Origin: Halomonas alimentaria
Lineage (GTDB): Bacteria; Pseudomonadota; Gammaproteobacteria; Pseudomonadales; Halomonadaceae
Reading direction: 5' to 3'
DNA: 64,000 nt
Assembly (NCBI RefSeq): GCF_009902005.1
Contig: NZ_WUTT01000001.1
Span: 38,762 to 102,761 of the forward strand
In this document: positions 44,086 through 52,664 of the stretch, in pieces
Numbering within the stretch: position 1 is the first letter of the stretch
Layout of the letters: each line of letters begins with the position of its first letter
Position numbers and translations under genes: made by a program
Notes under the pieces: model-generated
Database searches by the model: none
What the model was told of the DNA's origin: nothing
What the model saw: the letters and a program-made list of their open reading frames with translations, nothing else

Positions 44086-44171
44086 GGCGATCAGCGGGTC
44101 GGGGAAGGGAAGGCGGCAGGGGAGGCGGGGACAGGGCCCCGCCCGGAGCCTGGATCAACGCGGGCCGAAAA

Positions 44172-44597
44172 TCAGCGCGGGCAAAGTTCGCTGCTCTCGA
44201 AGAAGTAGGCGATCTCGCGCTCGGCGGACTCGGGAGAATCGGAACCGTGCACGGCGTTGGCGTCGATGGTCTCGGCGAAGTCGGCGCGGATGGTGCCCGG
44301 CGCGGCTTCCTTGGGGTTGGTGGCGCCCATCAGGTCACGGTTCTTGGCGATGGCGTCGTCGCCCTCGAGCACCTGCACGACCACCGGGCCGGAGGTCATG
44401 AAGCCGACCAGATCCTTGAAGAAGGGGCGCTCCTTGTGCTCGGCGTAGAAGCCGCCGGCCTTGTCGTCGTCCAGCTTGAGCATCTTGGCGGCGACGACCT
44501 TGAGGCCGGCCTTCTCGAAGCGGGCGATGATCTCGCCGATGGCGTTCTTGGCGACGGCATCGGGCTTGATGATGGACAGGGTGCGCTGGGTAGCCAT
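44172..44597 (-). CDS. ndk: nucleoside diphosphate kinase
   Basis: Phosphorylates nucleoside diphosphates to triphosphates. Active-site His is in NAVHGSDS near residue 117; [10 protein letters not shown] at the start and [12 protein letters not shown] are family sequences. Length is 141 residues. The ATG at 44597 (MATQRTL) is chosen. It is preceded by a hairpin after iscA, and rlmN follows, the usual order in relatives. Confidence 0.96.
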   Translation of the reverse strand: MATQRTLSIIKPDAVAKNAIGEIIARFEKAGLKVVAAKMLKLDDDKAGGFYAEHKERPFFKDLVGFMTSGPVVVQVLEGDDAIAKNRDLMGATNPKEAAPGTIRADFAETIDANAVHGSDSPESAEREIAYFFESSELCPR

Positions 44598-44640
44598 GGG
44601 CATGTCTCCAGTAGGGGGTGATGGGGTGTCGAAAGAGTGC

Positions 44641-44682
44641 GCCGCGCCACCCTCGGGCTTGGGAAAGCGAGGGCGGCGCGGC
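44641..44682 (-). terminator. hairpin after iscA
   Basis: 15-bp stem (GCCGCGCCACCCTCG / CGAGGGCGGCGCGGC, one mismatch) in the gap between the iscA stop and ndk. On the minus strand CACTCTTTCG follows, only slightly T-rich. It probably ends or attenuates the iscRSA transcript before ndk. Confidence 0.6.
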
Positions 44683-44807
44683 GAATCGGGTAATGCGGCT
44701 CGGCGATGCGCCGACTGGGCCGGGATTATAGCGCCCCGCGGTGGCGTTGAACAATCGTCGCTGATCGCGAGGCGCGGCGCGCCTCGGGTCGCGGGAATTC
44801 TGTGAAC

Positions 44808-45134
44808 CTAGACCGAAAAGCTCTCGCCGCAGCCGCACTGGTCCTTGACGTTGGGGTTGTTGAAGCGGAAGTAGCGGTTGAGCCCCTCGTTGACGTAGTC
44901 GACCTCGCTGCCGTCGAGCATTTCCAGGGCATCGGGGGCGACGAAGACCTTGACCCCGTGCTCCTCGAAGCAGGTGTCGTCGTTGGCCGCCTCGTCGGCG
45001 AAGTCGAGCACGTAGCTGTAGCCGGAGCAGCCGCTGGGCTTGACCGAGACGCGCAGGCCAAGGCCCTGGCCGCGCTCGTCGAGCACCCGGCGGATCTGCT
45101 CGGCGGCGGCGTCGGTGATGGTGAGATGCGCCAT
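44808..45134 (-). CDS. iscA: A-type iron-sulfur carrier IscA
   Basis: 108-residue A-type Fe-S carrier with the three conserved cysteines at positions 36, 100 and 102 (GCSG, QCGCGES), matching E. coli IscA numbering closely. It delivers clusters or iron to targets. The ATG at 45134 (MAHLTITDAAA) has GGAGAGAGA upstream. It lies 56 bp after iscS with no iscU between them, unlike the standard isc operon. Given context I call it IscA; ErpA or SufA are alternative names. Confidence 0.88.
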   Translation of the reverse strand: MAHLTITDAAAEQIRRVLDERGQGLGLRVSVKPSGCSGYSYVLDFADEAANDDTCFEEHGVKVFVAPDALEMLDGSEVDYVNEGLNRYFRFNNPNVKDQCGCGESFSV

Positions 45135-45190
45135 GGTCTCTCTCCTGTGGGTAGCTGCCTGTTGCAGGGGTTGCGCCTGTCGCGAAGGCG

Positions 45191-46348
45191 TCATTGGGCC
45201 TGACGGCGCAGGCCGGACAGGGCGTGACGCAGGGCGTCGACGGCCCGGTCGATGTCGGCCTCGGTGGTGAAGCGTCCGAAGCTGAAACGCAGCGAGGCGA
45301 GCGCCAGCGCCCGCGGCAGGCCGATGCTCTTCAGTACATAGGATGGCTCGACGCTGGCCGAGTTGCAGGCCGAGCCGGTGGAGAGGGCGATATCGCGCAG
45401 TGCCATCAACAGCGACTCGCCCTCCACGCCGGCGAAGGCCAGGTTGAGGATATTGGGCACGGCGGCCTCCAGCGCAGTATTGCGATGGATGCCGTCGAGG
45501 TCGGCCAGGCCCTCGAGCAGGCGGTCGCGCAGTGAGGTGATGCGGGCCTGGTCGGCCTCGCCCTCGGCGGCGGCGATGGCGAAGGCCTCGCCCATGCCGA
45601 CGATCTGGTGAGTGGGCAGGGTGCCGGAGCGCATGCCGCGCTCGTGGCCGCCGCCGTGGATCAGCGCCTCGACGCGGATATCGGGGTGGCGCCTGACGTA
45701 GAGGGCGCCAACGCCCTTGGGTCCATAGGCCTTGTGCCCGGAGAGCGACATCAGGTCGATCCCCAACTGGTTCACATCGAGGTCGATGCGGCCCACCGCC
45801 TGGGCGGCGTCGACATGGAAGGCGGCGCCGCCGGCATGGGCCACCTCGGCCAGTGCCGCCAGGTCGTGGATCACGCCGAGTTCATTGTTGACCGCCATCA
45901 GCGACACCAGCACGGTGTCTTCGCGCAGTGCCTCGCGCAGCTGTGCCGGGCTGATCCGCCCGTCGCCTGCCGGTGTCAGCCAGGTCACCTTGAAGCCCTC
46001 GTCCTCCAGCGCCCGGGCGGTATCCACCACTGCCTTGTGCTCGACGACGGAGGTGATCAGGTGGCGGCCACGGTGGCGATTGGCGCGCAGGAAGCCGGTC
46101 AGGGCCAGGTTGTCGGCCTCGGTGGCACCGCTGGTCCAGACGATCTCGCGCGGATCGGCAGCGATCAGGTCGGCCACCTGGCGGCGGGCATTCTCCACCG
46201 CCTGCTCGGCCTGCCAGCCCAGCATGTGGCTGCGCGAGGCGGGGTTGGCGAAGATGCCGTCGAGGGTCAGGTGGCGCGCCATCAGCTCGGCGACCCGGGG
46301 GTCGACGGGGGTGGTGGCAGCGTAGTCGAGATAGACGGGTGTGGTCAT
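45191..46348 (-). CDS. iscS: cysteine desulfurase IscS-like, short C-terminus
   Basis: PLP enzyme that takes sulfur from cysteine and delivers it for Fe-S clusters and tRNA thiolation. Lys206 ([10 protein letters not shown]) and the sulfur-carrying Cys328 ([17 protein letters not shown]) have the same numbers as in E. coli IscS, so the alignment is almost gap-free. The protein stops at residue 385 (GLRRQAQ), about 19 residues before the 404-residue E. coli end, and thus lacks the C-terminal tail known to contact the scaffold IscU. iscU, hscB, hscA and fdx are also absent next to it. It is 31 bp downstream of iscR. Confidence 0.92.
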   Translation of the reverse strand: MTTPVYLDYAATTPVDPRVAELMARHLTLDGIFANPASRSHMLGWQAEQAVENARRQVADLIAADPREIVWTSGATEADNLALTGFLRANRHRGRHLITSVVEHKAVVDTARALEDEGFKVTWLTPAGDGRISPAQLREALREDTVLVSLMAVNNELGVIHDLAALAEVAHAGGAAFHVDAAQAVGRIDLDVNQLGIDLMSLSGHKAYGPKGVGALYVRRHPDIRVEALIHGGGHERGMRSGTLPTHQIVGMGEAFAIAAAEGEADQARITSLRDRLLEGLADLDGIHRNTALEAAVPNILNLAFAGVEGESLLMALRDIALSTGSACNSASVEPSYVLKSIGLPRALALASLRFSFGRFTTEADIDRAVDALRHALSGLRRQAQ

Positions 46349-46379
46349 GGCCTCGGGAAGTCTCGGTTTGGCCTGGCGG

Positions 46380-46853
46380 TCAGGGCGCTGAGGCGAGGAT
46401 GCTGTCGTCGCCATCGAGGCGACGCCGCTGACGGCTGGCGATCTGCTGGATCTCCTGGCGGTCGGCCAGCTGACCCAGGGTGACGCCGTCGAGGAAGCCG
46501 TGGATATGCGCCGACAGCTCGATCCACAGGTGGTGGGTGAGGCAGGTATCGCCCTGCTGGCAGTCGGAGAGGCCACCGCAGCGCGTGGCGTCCACGGACT
46601 CATCCACGGCGTCGATCACCCGCGCCACCGAGATTGTCTCCGGCGCCTGGGCCAGCAGGTAGCCGCCCCCCGGGCCGCGCACGCTGTCGACCAGCCCGGC
46701 ACGGCGCAGGCGGGCGAACAGCTGTTCGAGGTAGGAGAGCGAGATCTCCTGGCGTCGCGAGATGTCGGCCAGGCAGATCGGCCCGCTGCGGGCGTTCATC
46801 GCCAGGTCGAGCATGGCGGTGACGGCGTAGCGTCCCTTGGTGGTCAGGCGCAT
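46380..46853 (-). CDS. iscR: Fe-S cluster regulator IscR
   Basis: Rrf2-family repressor that controls Fe-S assembly genes with a [2Fe-2S] cluster. The N-terminal winged helix ([18 protein letters not shown]) includes the [20 protein letters not shown] recognition region. The three cluster cysteines are in [20 protein letters not shown], with the His following as in E. coli. Length is 157 residues; the ATG at 46853 is chosen. A promoter lies ~70 bp upstream. Confidence 0.95.
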   Translation of the reverse strand: MRLTTKGRYAVTAMLDLAMNARSGPICLADISRRQEISLSYLEQLFARLRRAGLVDSVRGPGGGYLLAQAPETISVARVIDAVDESVDATRCGGLSDCQQGDTCLTHHLWIELSAHIHGFLDGVTLGQLADRQEIQQIASRQRRRLDGDDSILASAP

Positions 46854-46924
46854 GGCGTCCTCGGCGCCGCCGGGGCGGCGTTGGGTAAGCGTCGGCTCCG
46901 GGGGAGCGGTCGAACTGGCCATGC

Positions 46925-46954
46925 ATTATGGGAAAGACCGAGTGTCGCGGTCAA
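46925..46954 (-). promoter_or_regulatory. iscR promoter
   Basis: On the minus strand: TTGACC (46954-46949), an 18-bp spacer, CATAAT (46930-46925). Transcription would begin near 46918, leaving a leader of about 65 nt before iscR. No IscR-binding site could be confirmed by eye. Confidence 0.6.
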
Positions 46955-46993
46955 CCTTTTGGAGGGTTGCCTCAGGGCAATCGCAGGTGAAGT

Positions 46994-47134
46994 ACCGCTC
47001 AAGGCTTTCCCGGCGACAGGCCTGCGAGGGGGCGCTGTGAACCCGTCCCTGGGCGCTACCGATGCCATCCCTGGCATAGGACCCCCTCTGCGGCCTGTCC
47101 CCGACGCCTTTCGCTATTGCCGCATGGCTAACTG
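46994..47134. repeat. dispersed palindromic element, copy B with flanks
   Basis: Core 47009-47108 (about 100 bp) between cysE and iscR. Arms GGCGACAGGCC / GGCCTGTCCCC and GAGGGGG / CCCCCTC pair, with a central ATGCCA / TGGCAT inverted repeat. The flanks (ACCGCTCAAGGCTTT on the left, CCTTTCGCTATTG...GCTAACTGT on the right) recur at copy D, so the whole element may be ~140 bp. The rest of the 301-bp iscR-cysE gap holds the iscR promoter and nothing else I can support. Confidence 0.9.
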
Positions 47135-47154
47135 TTTATAGCCCTTGGGTTGCC

Positions 47155-48006
47155 CTAGTCGCGTCGCTCCCCTTCGCCGGCCTTCTCGGTCGCTTCGGTG
47201 GCCGGCGCCTTTTCCGGCATCTTGCAGGCGTCGTCGAGCACCTCGGCGAAGTCCTCGTCACGCAGCTCCGGCAGCTCGCCCTCGCGGTAGCTGGCGTCCA
47301 CCTTGCGCAGGGTCTGGCACATGCGCTCGAGGCGCTCGTCCACGGCGTGCATATGATCGAGCATCGCCTGGATGGAGCGGGCCACCGGGTCGGGCATGTC
47401 CTCGCTGACCCCGTAGGCGTCGAAGCCGAACTTGCGGCGAATCGCCTCGCGGCGCTCGGGGTCGACGTCCAGGGTGTCGGCGGTATCCGGCTCCTCGCGC
47501 TTGACGATCTTGCCGGGGATGCCCACCACGGTGGCGCCGGCGGGGACCTCCTTGGTCACCACGGCGTTGGAGCCGATCTTGGCTCCGGTCCCGACGCTGA
47601 AGGGGCCGAGGATCTTGGCGCCGGCGCCGACGATCACGCCATCCTCCAGGGTGGGGTGGCGCTTGCCCTTGTTCCAGCTGGTGCCGCCCAGGGTCACGCC
47701 CTGGTAGAGGGTCACGTCGTCGCCCACCTCGGCGGTCTCGCCGATCACCACGCCCATGCCGTGGTCAATGAAGAAGCGTCGGCCGATGGTGGCCCCCGGG
47801 TGGATCTCGATGCCGGTCAGCCAGCGCGAGAAGGTGGAGAGGCTGCGTGCCAGCCAGCGCAGGTTGGCACGCCACAGGCGGTGGCTCAGGCGGTGGAGCA
47901 GCAGGGCGTGCAGGCCCGGGTAGTTGGTCAGCACTTCGAGGAAGTTGCGTGCCGCCGGGTCGCGGTCGAAAACGCTGTTGATGTCCTCACGCAGGCGTTG
48001 AAACAT
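47155..48006 (-). CDS. cysE: serine O-acetyltransferase
   Basis: First step of cysteine synthesis from serine. The left-handed parallel beta-helix with hexapeptide repeats spans about residues 60-170 ([39 protein letters not shown]). The C-terminal ~100 residues ([21 protein letters not shown]...) are charged and longer than in E. coli CysE, the 'EpsC/long' variant; I know no function for them. The ATG at 48006 is chosen; 283 residues. It precedes iscR/iscS, the sulfur-using genes, a biologically sensible neighbourhood. Confidence 0.93.
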   Translation of the reverse strand: MFQRLREDINSVFDRDPAARNFLEVLTNYPGLHALLLHRLSHRLWRANLRWLARSLSTFSRWLTGIEIHPGATIGRRFFIDHGMGVVIGETAEVGDDVTLYQGVTLGGTSWNKGKRHPTLEDGVIVGAGAKILGPFSVGTGAKIGSNAVVTKEVPAGATVVGIPGKIVKREEPDTADTLDVDPERREAIRRKFGFDAYGVSEDMPDPVARSIQAMLDHMHAVDERLERMCQTLRKVDASYREGELPELRDEDFAEVLDDACKMPEKAPATEATEKAGEGERRD

Positions 48007-48125
48007 GCAGCGGTCCTTGGGCTTGGATGGGCAGGGCGGCAACCGCCGCGGATGATCATCTCAGTGTGGGGGCGGCGGTGGGGAGCTTCAAGGCGAGCCT
48101 GCCCCTTTCCGCCGGGCGTTGGCCA

Positions 48126-48866
48126 TCACTCATCCCGCGGCGGGGCGAGCTTCTCGGTATCCGAGAGGATGCCGCGCAGGATATTGAGCTCCATGCGCTC
48201 GGGGCGGGCGCGCAGGGTGAAGCGACGCAGCCGGGCCATCAGCTGGCGAGGGGTGGCCGGGTCATGGAAGCCGATGGCGACCAGGGTGCGCTCCAGGTGG
48301 GCGAAGTAGTGCTCGAGCTCGGCGTGGGTGGCCAGGGCCTGGTCAGGCTCCACCGGGGCGGCCGGCTCTCCCGCCAGCCAGGCCTGGCGGCACTCGTAGG
48401 CCAGTACCTGCACCGCCGCGGCCAGGTTCAGCGAGCTGAAGTCCGGGTTGGTGGGGATGTGCACGTGGGCATGGCAGCGCTGCAGTTCGGCATTGGTCAG
48501 GCCGCTGTCCTCGCGGCCGAACACCAGCGCCACCCGGGCGTCGGGGTCTGCCAGCTCCTGGGGCAGGCGGTCGCCCAGCTCGCGCGGCGAGAGCATCGGC
48601 CAGGGCAGGGTCCGCGAGCGGGCGCTGGCGCCCACCACCAGGGTGCAGTCGGCCACGGCCTCCTCCAGGGTGTCGACCACCCGGGCGCCGTGCACCAGGT
48701 GGTCGGCACCGGAGGCCCGTGACACGCTATCGGCGGTGATCGGCTCGCAGCGCGGTGCCACCAGGGCCAGGTCGCTCAGGGCCATGTTGTGCATGGCGCG
48801 GGCGGTGGCGCCGATATTGCCGGGGTGGCTGGTGCCGATCAGGACGATACGGATGCGCTCGAGCAT
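48126..48866 (-). CDS. trmJ: tRNA Cm32/Um32 2'-O-methyltransferase
   Basis: SPOUT methyltransferase acting at position 32 of several tRNAs. The 246-residue protein has IVLIGTSHPGNIGATARAM at the N-terminus, VFGREDSGLTN (SPOUT knot loop) near residue 115-125 and IPTNPDFSSLNLAAAVQV near 135-150. It is divergent from suhB, a neighbourhood conserved in gammaproteobacteria (trmJ next to iscR and suhB). Confidence 0.94.
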   Translation of the reverse strand: MLERIRIVLIGTSHPGNIGATARAMHNMALSDLALVAPRCEPITADSVSRASGADHLVHGARVVDTLEEAVADCTLVVGASARSRTLPWPMLSPRELGDRLPQELADPDARVALVFGREDSGLTNAELQRCHAHVHIPTNPDFSSLNLAAAVQVLAYECRQAWLAGEPAAPVEPDQALATHAELEHYFAHLERTLVAIGFHDPATPRQLMARLRRFTLRARPERMELNILRGILSDTEKLAPPRDE

Positions 48867-48950
48867 GGGTCAGGGTCCGGTGCTGCAGGAAGTTGAGGGG
48901 CGCAGTCTAGCATGCGAGCGTCGGGGTGGATGGCGCGTCACGAGCGCTTC

Positions 48951-48959
48951 TGCTAGGAT
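48951..48959 (+). promoter_or_regulatory. extended -10 element upstream of suhB
   Basis: TGCTAGGAT at 48951-48959 (TGn plus TAGGAT), about 64 bp before the suhB ATG. No clear -35. Same pattern as four other genes in the window. Confidence 0.45.
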
Positions 48960-49022
48960 TCGCGCCAGCGTTTCGAGTGAACGCCCCGTTCTTTAACACC
49001 ACCGACTCCCCAAGGCCCGATC

Positions 49023-49817
49023 ATGCATCCGATGGTCCAATACGCGCTGCGCGCCGCCCGCAGCGCCGGCGAGCAGTTCCTGCGCATTCGCGAGCGCATC
49101 GAGAACTCCCACCAAGAGCACAACCTCGACCGCCTGCTGGAAGACGCCGCGCGCAACGCCGAGACACTGATCGTGCGTCAGCTCTCCCGCGGCTACCCCC
49201 AGCACGGCGTCGTCGGCCGTTTCACCCCCCATCGCGAGGGGGAAGGCGAGGGGCGCGATGTGCTGTGGCGCATCGAACCCTTCCACGGCTACTCGAACCT
49301 CGAGGTGGCCGCTCCCGGCTTCGCGCTGTCACTGGTATGCCTGGTCAAGGGCCGTGCGGAGCATGCGGTGGTGATCTGCCCCTTCAGCGACGACGAGTAC
49401 CTGGCCAGCCGTGGCCGTGGTGCCCAGCACAACGGCAAGCGCATCCGTGTCCCCGGCAAGCATGCCGTGGCCGGCACGCGCGTCGCCATGGGGCTGCCCG
49501 ACAGCTCGCTGCGCAATCGCTACCTGCCCTCCTACCTGACCCTGGTGCAGCAGCTCGGTCCGCTCATTGAGGTGCAGCGCGCCAGCGGCAGCGGCCTGCT
49601 CGACCTCGCCGAGCTGGCCTCCGGGCGTGCCGATGCCGCCTTCGTGTTGGGCCTGGAGGAGCAGGACCTCCACGTCGGCGGCCTGCTGCTCAAGGAGTCC
49701 GGCGCGCTGATGGGGACCCCGGACGGCCAGCCCAGGGTGGATGCGGATGGTCCGCTGATGGCCGCCGGCCCACGCCTCTACAAGGCGCTGGTGCAGCAGC
49801 TCAAGCCGCACTTCTGA
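49023..49817 (+). CDS. suhB: SuhB homologue, catalytic residues lost
   Basis: Inositol-monophosphatase family protein of 264 residues that begins MHPMVQYALRAARSAG and aligns with E. coli SuhB over its length. Expected metal ligands are changed: the EE pair after PQH is replaced (GRF, Phe at the E67 position), D-P-L-D-G-T reads E-P-F-H-G-Y (Glu85, His88, Tyr90), while the later Asp in QDLHVGG remains. Catalysis is therefore unlikely. E. coli SuhB also takes part in rRNA antitermination by binding NusA and RNA polymerase, and that role does not need phosphatase activity. I infer the same for this protein. It is divergent from trmJ, the normal context. Confidence 0.9.
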   Translation: MHPMVQYALRAARSAGEQFLRIRERIENSHQEHNLDRLLEDAARNAETLIVRQLSRGYPQHGVVGRFTPHREGEGEGRDVLWRIEPFHGYSNLEVAAPGFALSLVCLVKGRAEHAVVICPFSDDEYLASRGRGAQHNGKRIRVPGKHAVAGTRVAMGLPDSSLRNRYLPSYLTLVQQLGPLIEVQRASGSGLLDLAELASGRADAAFVLGLEEQDLHVGGLLLKESGALMGTPDGQPRVDADGPLMAAGPRLYKALVQQLKPHF

Positions 49818-49848
49818 CGCTGCGGCGAGCCTGACCCGGGCCCGAGTG

Positions 49849-49882
49849 AAAGCCCCGCGGCGCGCAAGTGCCGCGGGGCTTT
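49849..49882. terminator. bidirectional terminator between suhB and hisC
   Basis: Stem AAAGCCCCGCGGC / GCCGCGGGGCTTT around an 8-nt loop, between convergent suhB (plus) and hisC (minus). The A-run and T-run on opposite sides suggest it works in both directions. Confidence 0.85.
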
Positions 49883-49908
49883 CGTGTGTTTGGGGGGGAG
49901 GCTGGGGC

Positions 49909-50973
49909 TCAGGTCGGCGCCTGGCAGAGCAGCGTCAGCGTCTCGATGAGGCTCTCCATCTCGTCATCGGTGCCGATGCTGATGCGCAGGTGGTCGCGCA
50001 GCGCCTCGGTGTTGAAGTGGCGCACCAGCACGCCCCGCTCGCGCAGCCCCACGAAGAGCTGGGCGGCATCCTGGTCGGGGTGGCGGACCAGCAGGAAGTT
50101 GGCCTGGGAGGGCAGTACCTCGAAGCCCAGTCGCTCGAGCGCGCTGCGGGTTTGCTCGCGGGTGGTGATCACCCGTTCACGGCACGCCGCGAAGTGCTCC
50201 TCATCGGCCAGGGAGGCGATGGCCACGGCGCTGGCCAGGCTGTCCACCGGGTAGGAGTTGAAGGAGTCCTTGACCCGCTCCAGCCCCTCGATCAGTTCCC
50301 TGGAGCCCACCGCATAGCCCAGCCGCAGGCCGGCCAGGCTGCGTGACTTGGAGAAGGTGCCGGTGACCAGCAGGTTGGGGAAGCGCTCCACCAGCGGTAC
50401 CGCGCTCTCGCCGCCGAAGTCCACGTAGGCTTCGTCGATCAGCACCACCGACTCGGTGATCCTCTCGAGCAGGGTGGCGATCGCCGCGCGATCGTGGCCG
50501 TGGCCGGTGGGGGCGTTGGGGTTGGCGAAGACCACCCCGCCCGCCGAGGGGGCGAATGCCGCGAGATCCACCGACCAGTCGGCGGCCAGCGGCAGGGCCT
50601 GGCGCTCGATGTCGTAGAGCCGGCAGTAGACCGGGTAGAAGCTGTAGGTGATCGCCGGCATCTGCAGCGCCGCTGCCTGGCGGAAGAAGGCCTGGAAGGC
50701 CAGTGCCAGTACCTCGTCGGAGCCATTGCCCACGAACACCTGCCCGACCTCGACGCCGAACTCCGCGGCCAGCGCTTCGCGCAGCGCCCGGGACTCGGGG
50801 TCCGGATAGCGGCGCAGGTGGTCGCTGGGGAAGTCGCGCAGCACGGCGCCGACTCCCGGGGCCGGGGGGTAGGGGTTCTCGTTGGTGTTCAGCTTGATCA
50901 GGCGCTCGCGGGGCTGCTCGCCGGGAACATAGGGCGTCAGCTCGCGGACCTCGGGGCTCCAGAACTTGCTCAT
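49909..50973 (-). CDS. hisC: histidinol-phosphate aminotransferase
   Basis: PLP transaminase of histidine synthesis. It has LNTNENPYPPAPGV near the start, PNAPTGH near residue 152, DEAYVDF, and the PLP lysine in TFSKSRSLAGLRLGYAVG near 210. Length is 354 residues. The other his genes of the window (hisB, H, A, F) are ~8 kb away; hisC stands alone, convergent with suhB and divergent from the AEC gene. Confidence 0.94.
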   Translation of the reverse strand: MSKFWSPEVRELTPYVPGEQPRERLIKLNTNENPYPPAPGVGAVLRDFPSDHLRRYPDPESRALREALAAEFGVEVGQVFVGNGSDEVLALAFQAFFRQAAALQMPAITYSFYPVYCRLYDIERQALPLAADWSVDLAAFAPSAGGVVFANPNAPTGHGHDRAAIATLLERITESVVLIDEAYVDFGGESAVPLVERFPNLLVTGTFSKSRSLAGLRLGYAVGSRELIEGLERVKDSFNSYPVDSLASAVAIASLADEEHFAACRERVITTREQTRSALERLGFEVLPSQANFLLVRHPDQDAAQLFVGLRERGVLVRHFNTEALRDHLRISIGTDDEMESLIETLTLLCQAPT

Positions 50974-51039
50974 GGCTCTCGCTCGGGACAGTGAGGGATA
51001 GCAGGCATGGTGACCCGCGCGGCCGAGCCGCGCAAGCCG

Positions 51040-51048
51040 TGCTAGGCT
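51040..51048 (+). promoter_or_regulatory. extended -10 element upstream of the AEC transporter gene
   Basis: TGCTAGGCT at 51040-51048, 36 bp before the ATG, no -35 seen. Weaker match (TAGGCT) than the others. Confidence 0.35.
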
Positions 51049-51083
51049 GGTGCCCCCTGACCTCTGAACACAACGACATCGCG

Positions 51084-51983
51084 ATGACCGCCCAGATCCT
51101 TGCCACCCTGCTGCCGGTATTCCTGATTGCCGGATGCGGCACCCTCTATGGCCGCCTGCGCAACCCCGATATCGCCACCCTCAACACGCTCAACATGGAG
51201 CTCTTCGTGCCCATGCTGGTGTTTGCCGTGCTGGCCGACGGCCAGGCCCCGCTGGAGGAGTATGCGGGGCTGGCGCTGGGTGGCACGGTGGTGGTGCTGG
51301 GCTCGGGGCTGGTGCTGTGGCCGCTGGTGAAGTGGCTGGGGCTGGAGGTGAAGACCTTCCTGCCGCCGATGATGTTCAACAACTCCGGCAACATGGGCAT
51401 CCCGCTGCTGCTGCTGGCCTTCGGCGATGCGGCGCTGCCCGCCGCGGTGGTGCTGTTCATCGTCGAGATGCTGCTGCACTTCACGGTGGGGTTGTGGATG
51501 TTGAGTCCCGGCTCCTCGCTGCTGCGCATCCTGCGTCTGCCCATCGTGCTGGCCACCTTCGCCGGCCTGGCGGTCAACCTGCTGGGCGTGCCGCTGCCCG
51601 GCTGGCTGCTGGAGGCGCTGCATATGCTGGGCGGGGTGTGTATCCCGCTGCTGCTCTTCGCCCTCGGCGTGCGCATGCTCGATATCGATTTCTCGGACTG
51701 GAAGACCGGCCTGCTGGGCGCCGTGCTCTGCCCGCTCTCGGGGCTGGTACTGGCCGCGCCGCTGGTCTGGCTGCTGGGGCTCTCCGGGCTGCAGGCCGCG
51801 GCGCTGTGGGTGTTCGCCGCCCTGCCGCCGGCGGTGCTCAACTATCTGGTTGCCGAGCAGTACCGCCAGGAGCCTCACAAGGTCGCCTCGCTGGTGCTGA
51901 TCGGCAACCTCGGCTCGCTGGTGGTGATGCCGGTGGTGCTGGCGCTGGTCTTCGCCCACGTGCATGCCGGTATCGGCGGATGA
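51084..51983 (+). CDS. AEC family transporter
   Basis: 299-residue integral membrane protein of the auxin efflux carrier (AEC) family, about ten transmembrane segments in two halves. NNSGNMGIPLLLLAFG near residue 100-115 is the family's broken-helix motif. Bacterial members export or import small organic acids such as malonate or malate; the substrate here is unknown. The ATG at 51084 (MTAQILATLL) is chosen. It is divergent from hisC. Confidence 0.88.
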   Translation: MTAQILATLLPVFLIAGCGTLYGRLRNPDIATLNTLNMELFVPMLVFAVLADGQAPLEEYAGLALGGTVVVLGSGLVLWPLVKWLGLEVKTFLPPMMFNNSGNMGIPLLLLAFGDAALPAAVVLFIVEMLLHFTVGLWMLSPGSSLLRILRLPIVLATFAGLAVNLLGVPLPGWLLEALHMLGGVCIPLLLFALGVRMLDIDFSDWKTGLLGAVLCPLSGLVLAAPLVWLLGLSGLQAAALWVFAALPPAVLNYLVAEQYRQEPHKVASLVLIGNLGSLVVMPVVLALVFAHVHAGIGG

Positions 51984-52083
51984 GGGGAAACTGTGCGTCG
52001 GCCGTATCAACGGTTATGCTGTGACTCAGGCCGTCAGGCCGCCGTGCATTACGGTGCAACGCCCACTGCCCAGGAGGACACAT

Positions 52084-52533
52084 ATGCAAATCAGGACCTT
52101 GCTTGCCGGATCGGCGATGCTTGCGCTGCTGGCCGGCTGCGCCGCCGGCCCCACCGATGGCCCTGCGGGTGCCGCCGTGGAGCCCGACGAGGAGCGCTAC
52201 CAGGGCACTCTGCCCTGCCGCAACTGCGATGGTATCGACCTCGATGTGCTGATGCGTGGCGACGAACAGGCCGCCGCCGAGGATCGCACCTTCGAGCTCA
52301 ACGCCTCCTATCGTGGCCATCCGCAGAGCCCCCCGGACGAGACCTACGCTGGCAACTGGGAGGTGCTGGAAGGTACCGCCAATGAGCCAGATGCCACCGT
52401 CTACGAGCTCACGCCGGACGGCGAGGGGCAGATCTACTACTTCCTGCGCCTCGATCCGCAGACTCTGGAGCTGATCGACCCCGAGCGGCGGCGCTTCCAG
52501 AACAGCGAGATGCTGCAGCTCAAGCGTCAGTGA
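52084..52533 (+). CDS. NlpE-like lipoprotein, N-terminal domain only
   Basis: 149-residue predicted lipoprotein with signal peptide and lipobox LLAGC (about residues 15-19). It has the NlpE N-terminal domain signature: YQGTLPCRNCDGIDLDV with CxxC. E. coli NlpE also has a C-terminal OB domain that is absent here. NlpE activates the Cpx envelope stress response and is linked to copper; that role is inferred. The ATG at 52084 has CAGGAGGACAC upstream. Confidence 0.82.
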   Translation: MQIRTLLAGSAMLALLAGCAAGPTDGPAGAAVEPDEERYQGTLPCRNCDGIDLDVLMRGDEQAAAEDRTFELNASYRGHPQSPPDETYAGNWEVLEGTANEPDATVYELTPDGEGQIYYFLRLDPQTLELIDPERRRFQNSEMLQLKRQ

Positions 52534-52563
52534 TCGCTCGCGGATGACCCCGGGTGATCCGGT

Positions 52564-52587
52564 GGGGGCGGCCTTCGGGCCGCCCCC
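52564..52587 (+). terminator. UUCG hairpin after the NlpE-like gene
   Basis: 10-bp stem GGGGGCGGCC / GGCCGCCCCC closed by a TTCG tetraloop, 30 bp after the stop. No T-tract follows (TGCCGTTGT). Probably a terminator or a 3' end stabiliser. Confidence 0.6.
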
Positions 52588-52664
52588 TGCCGTTGTGGCC
52601 GTTGCCACTGACGCCACGGCCTGACCAGCGACACTTAACGACCCATCCACCGACGAGACACGCC

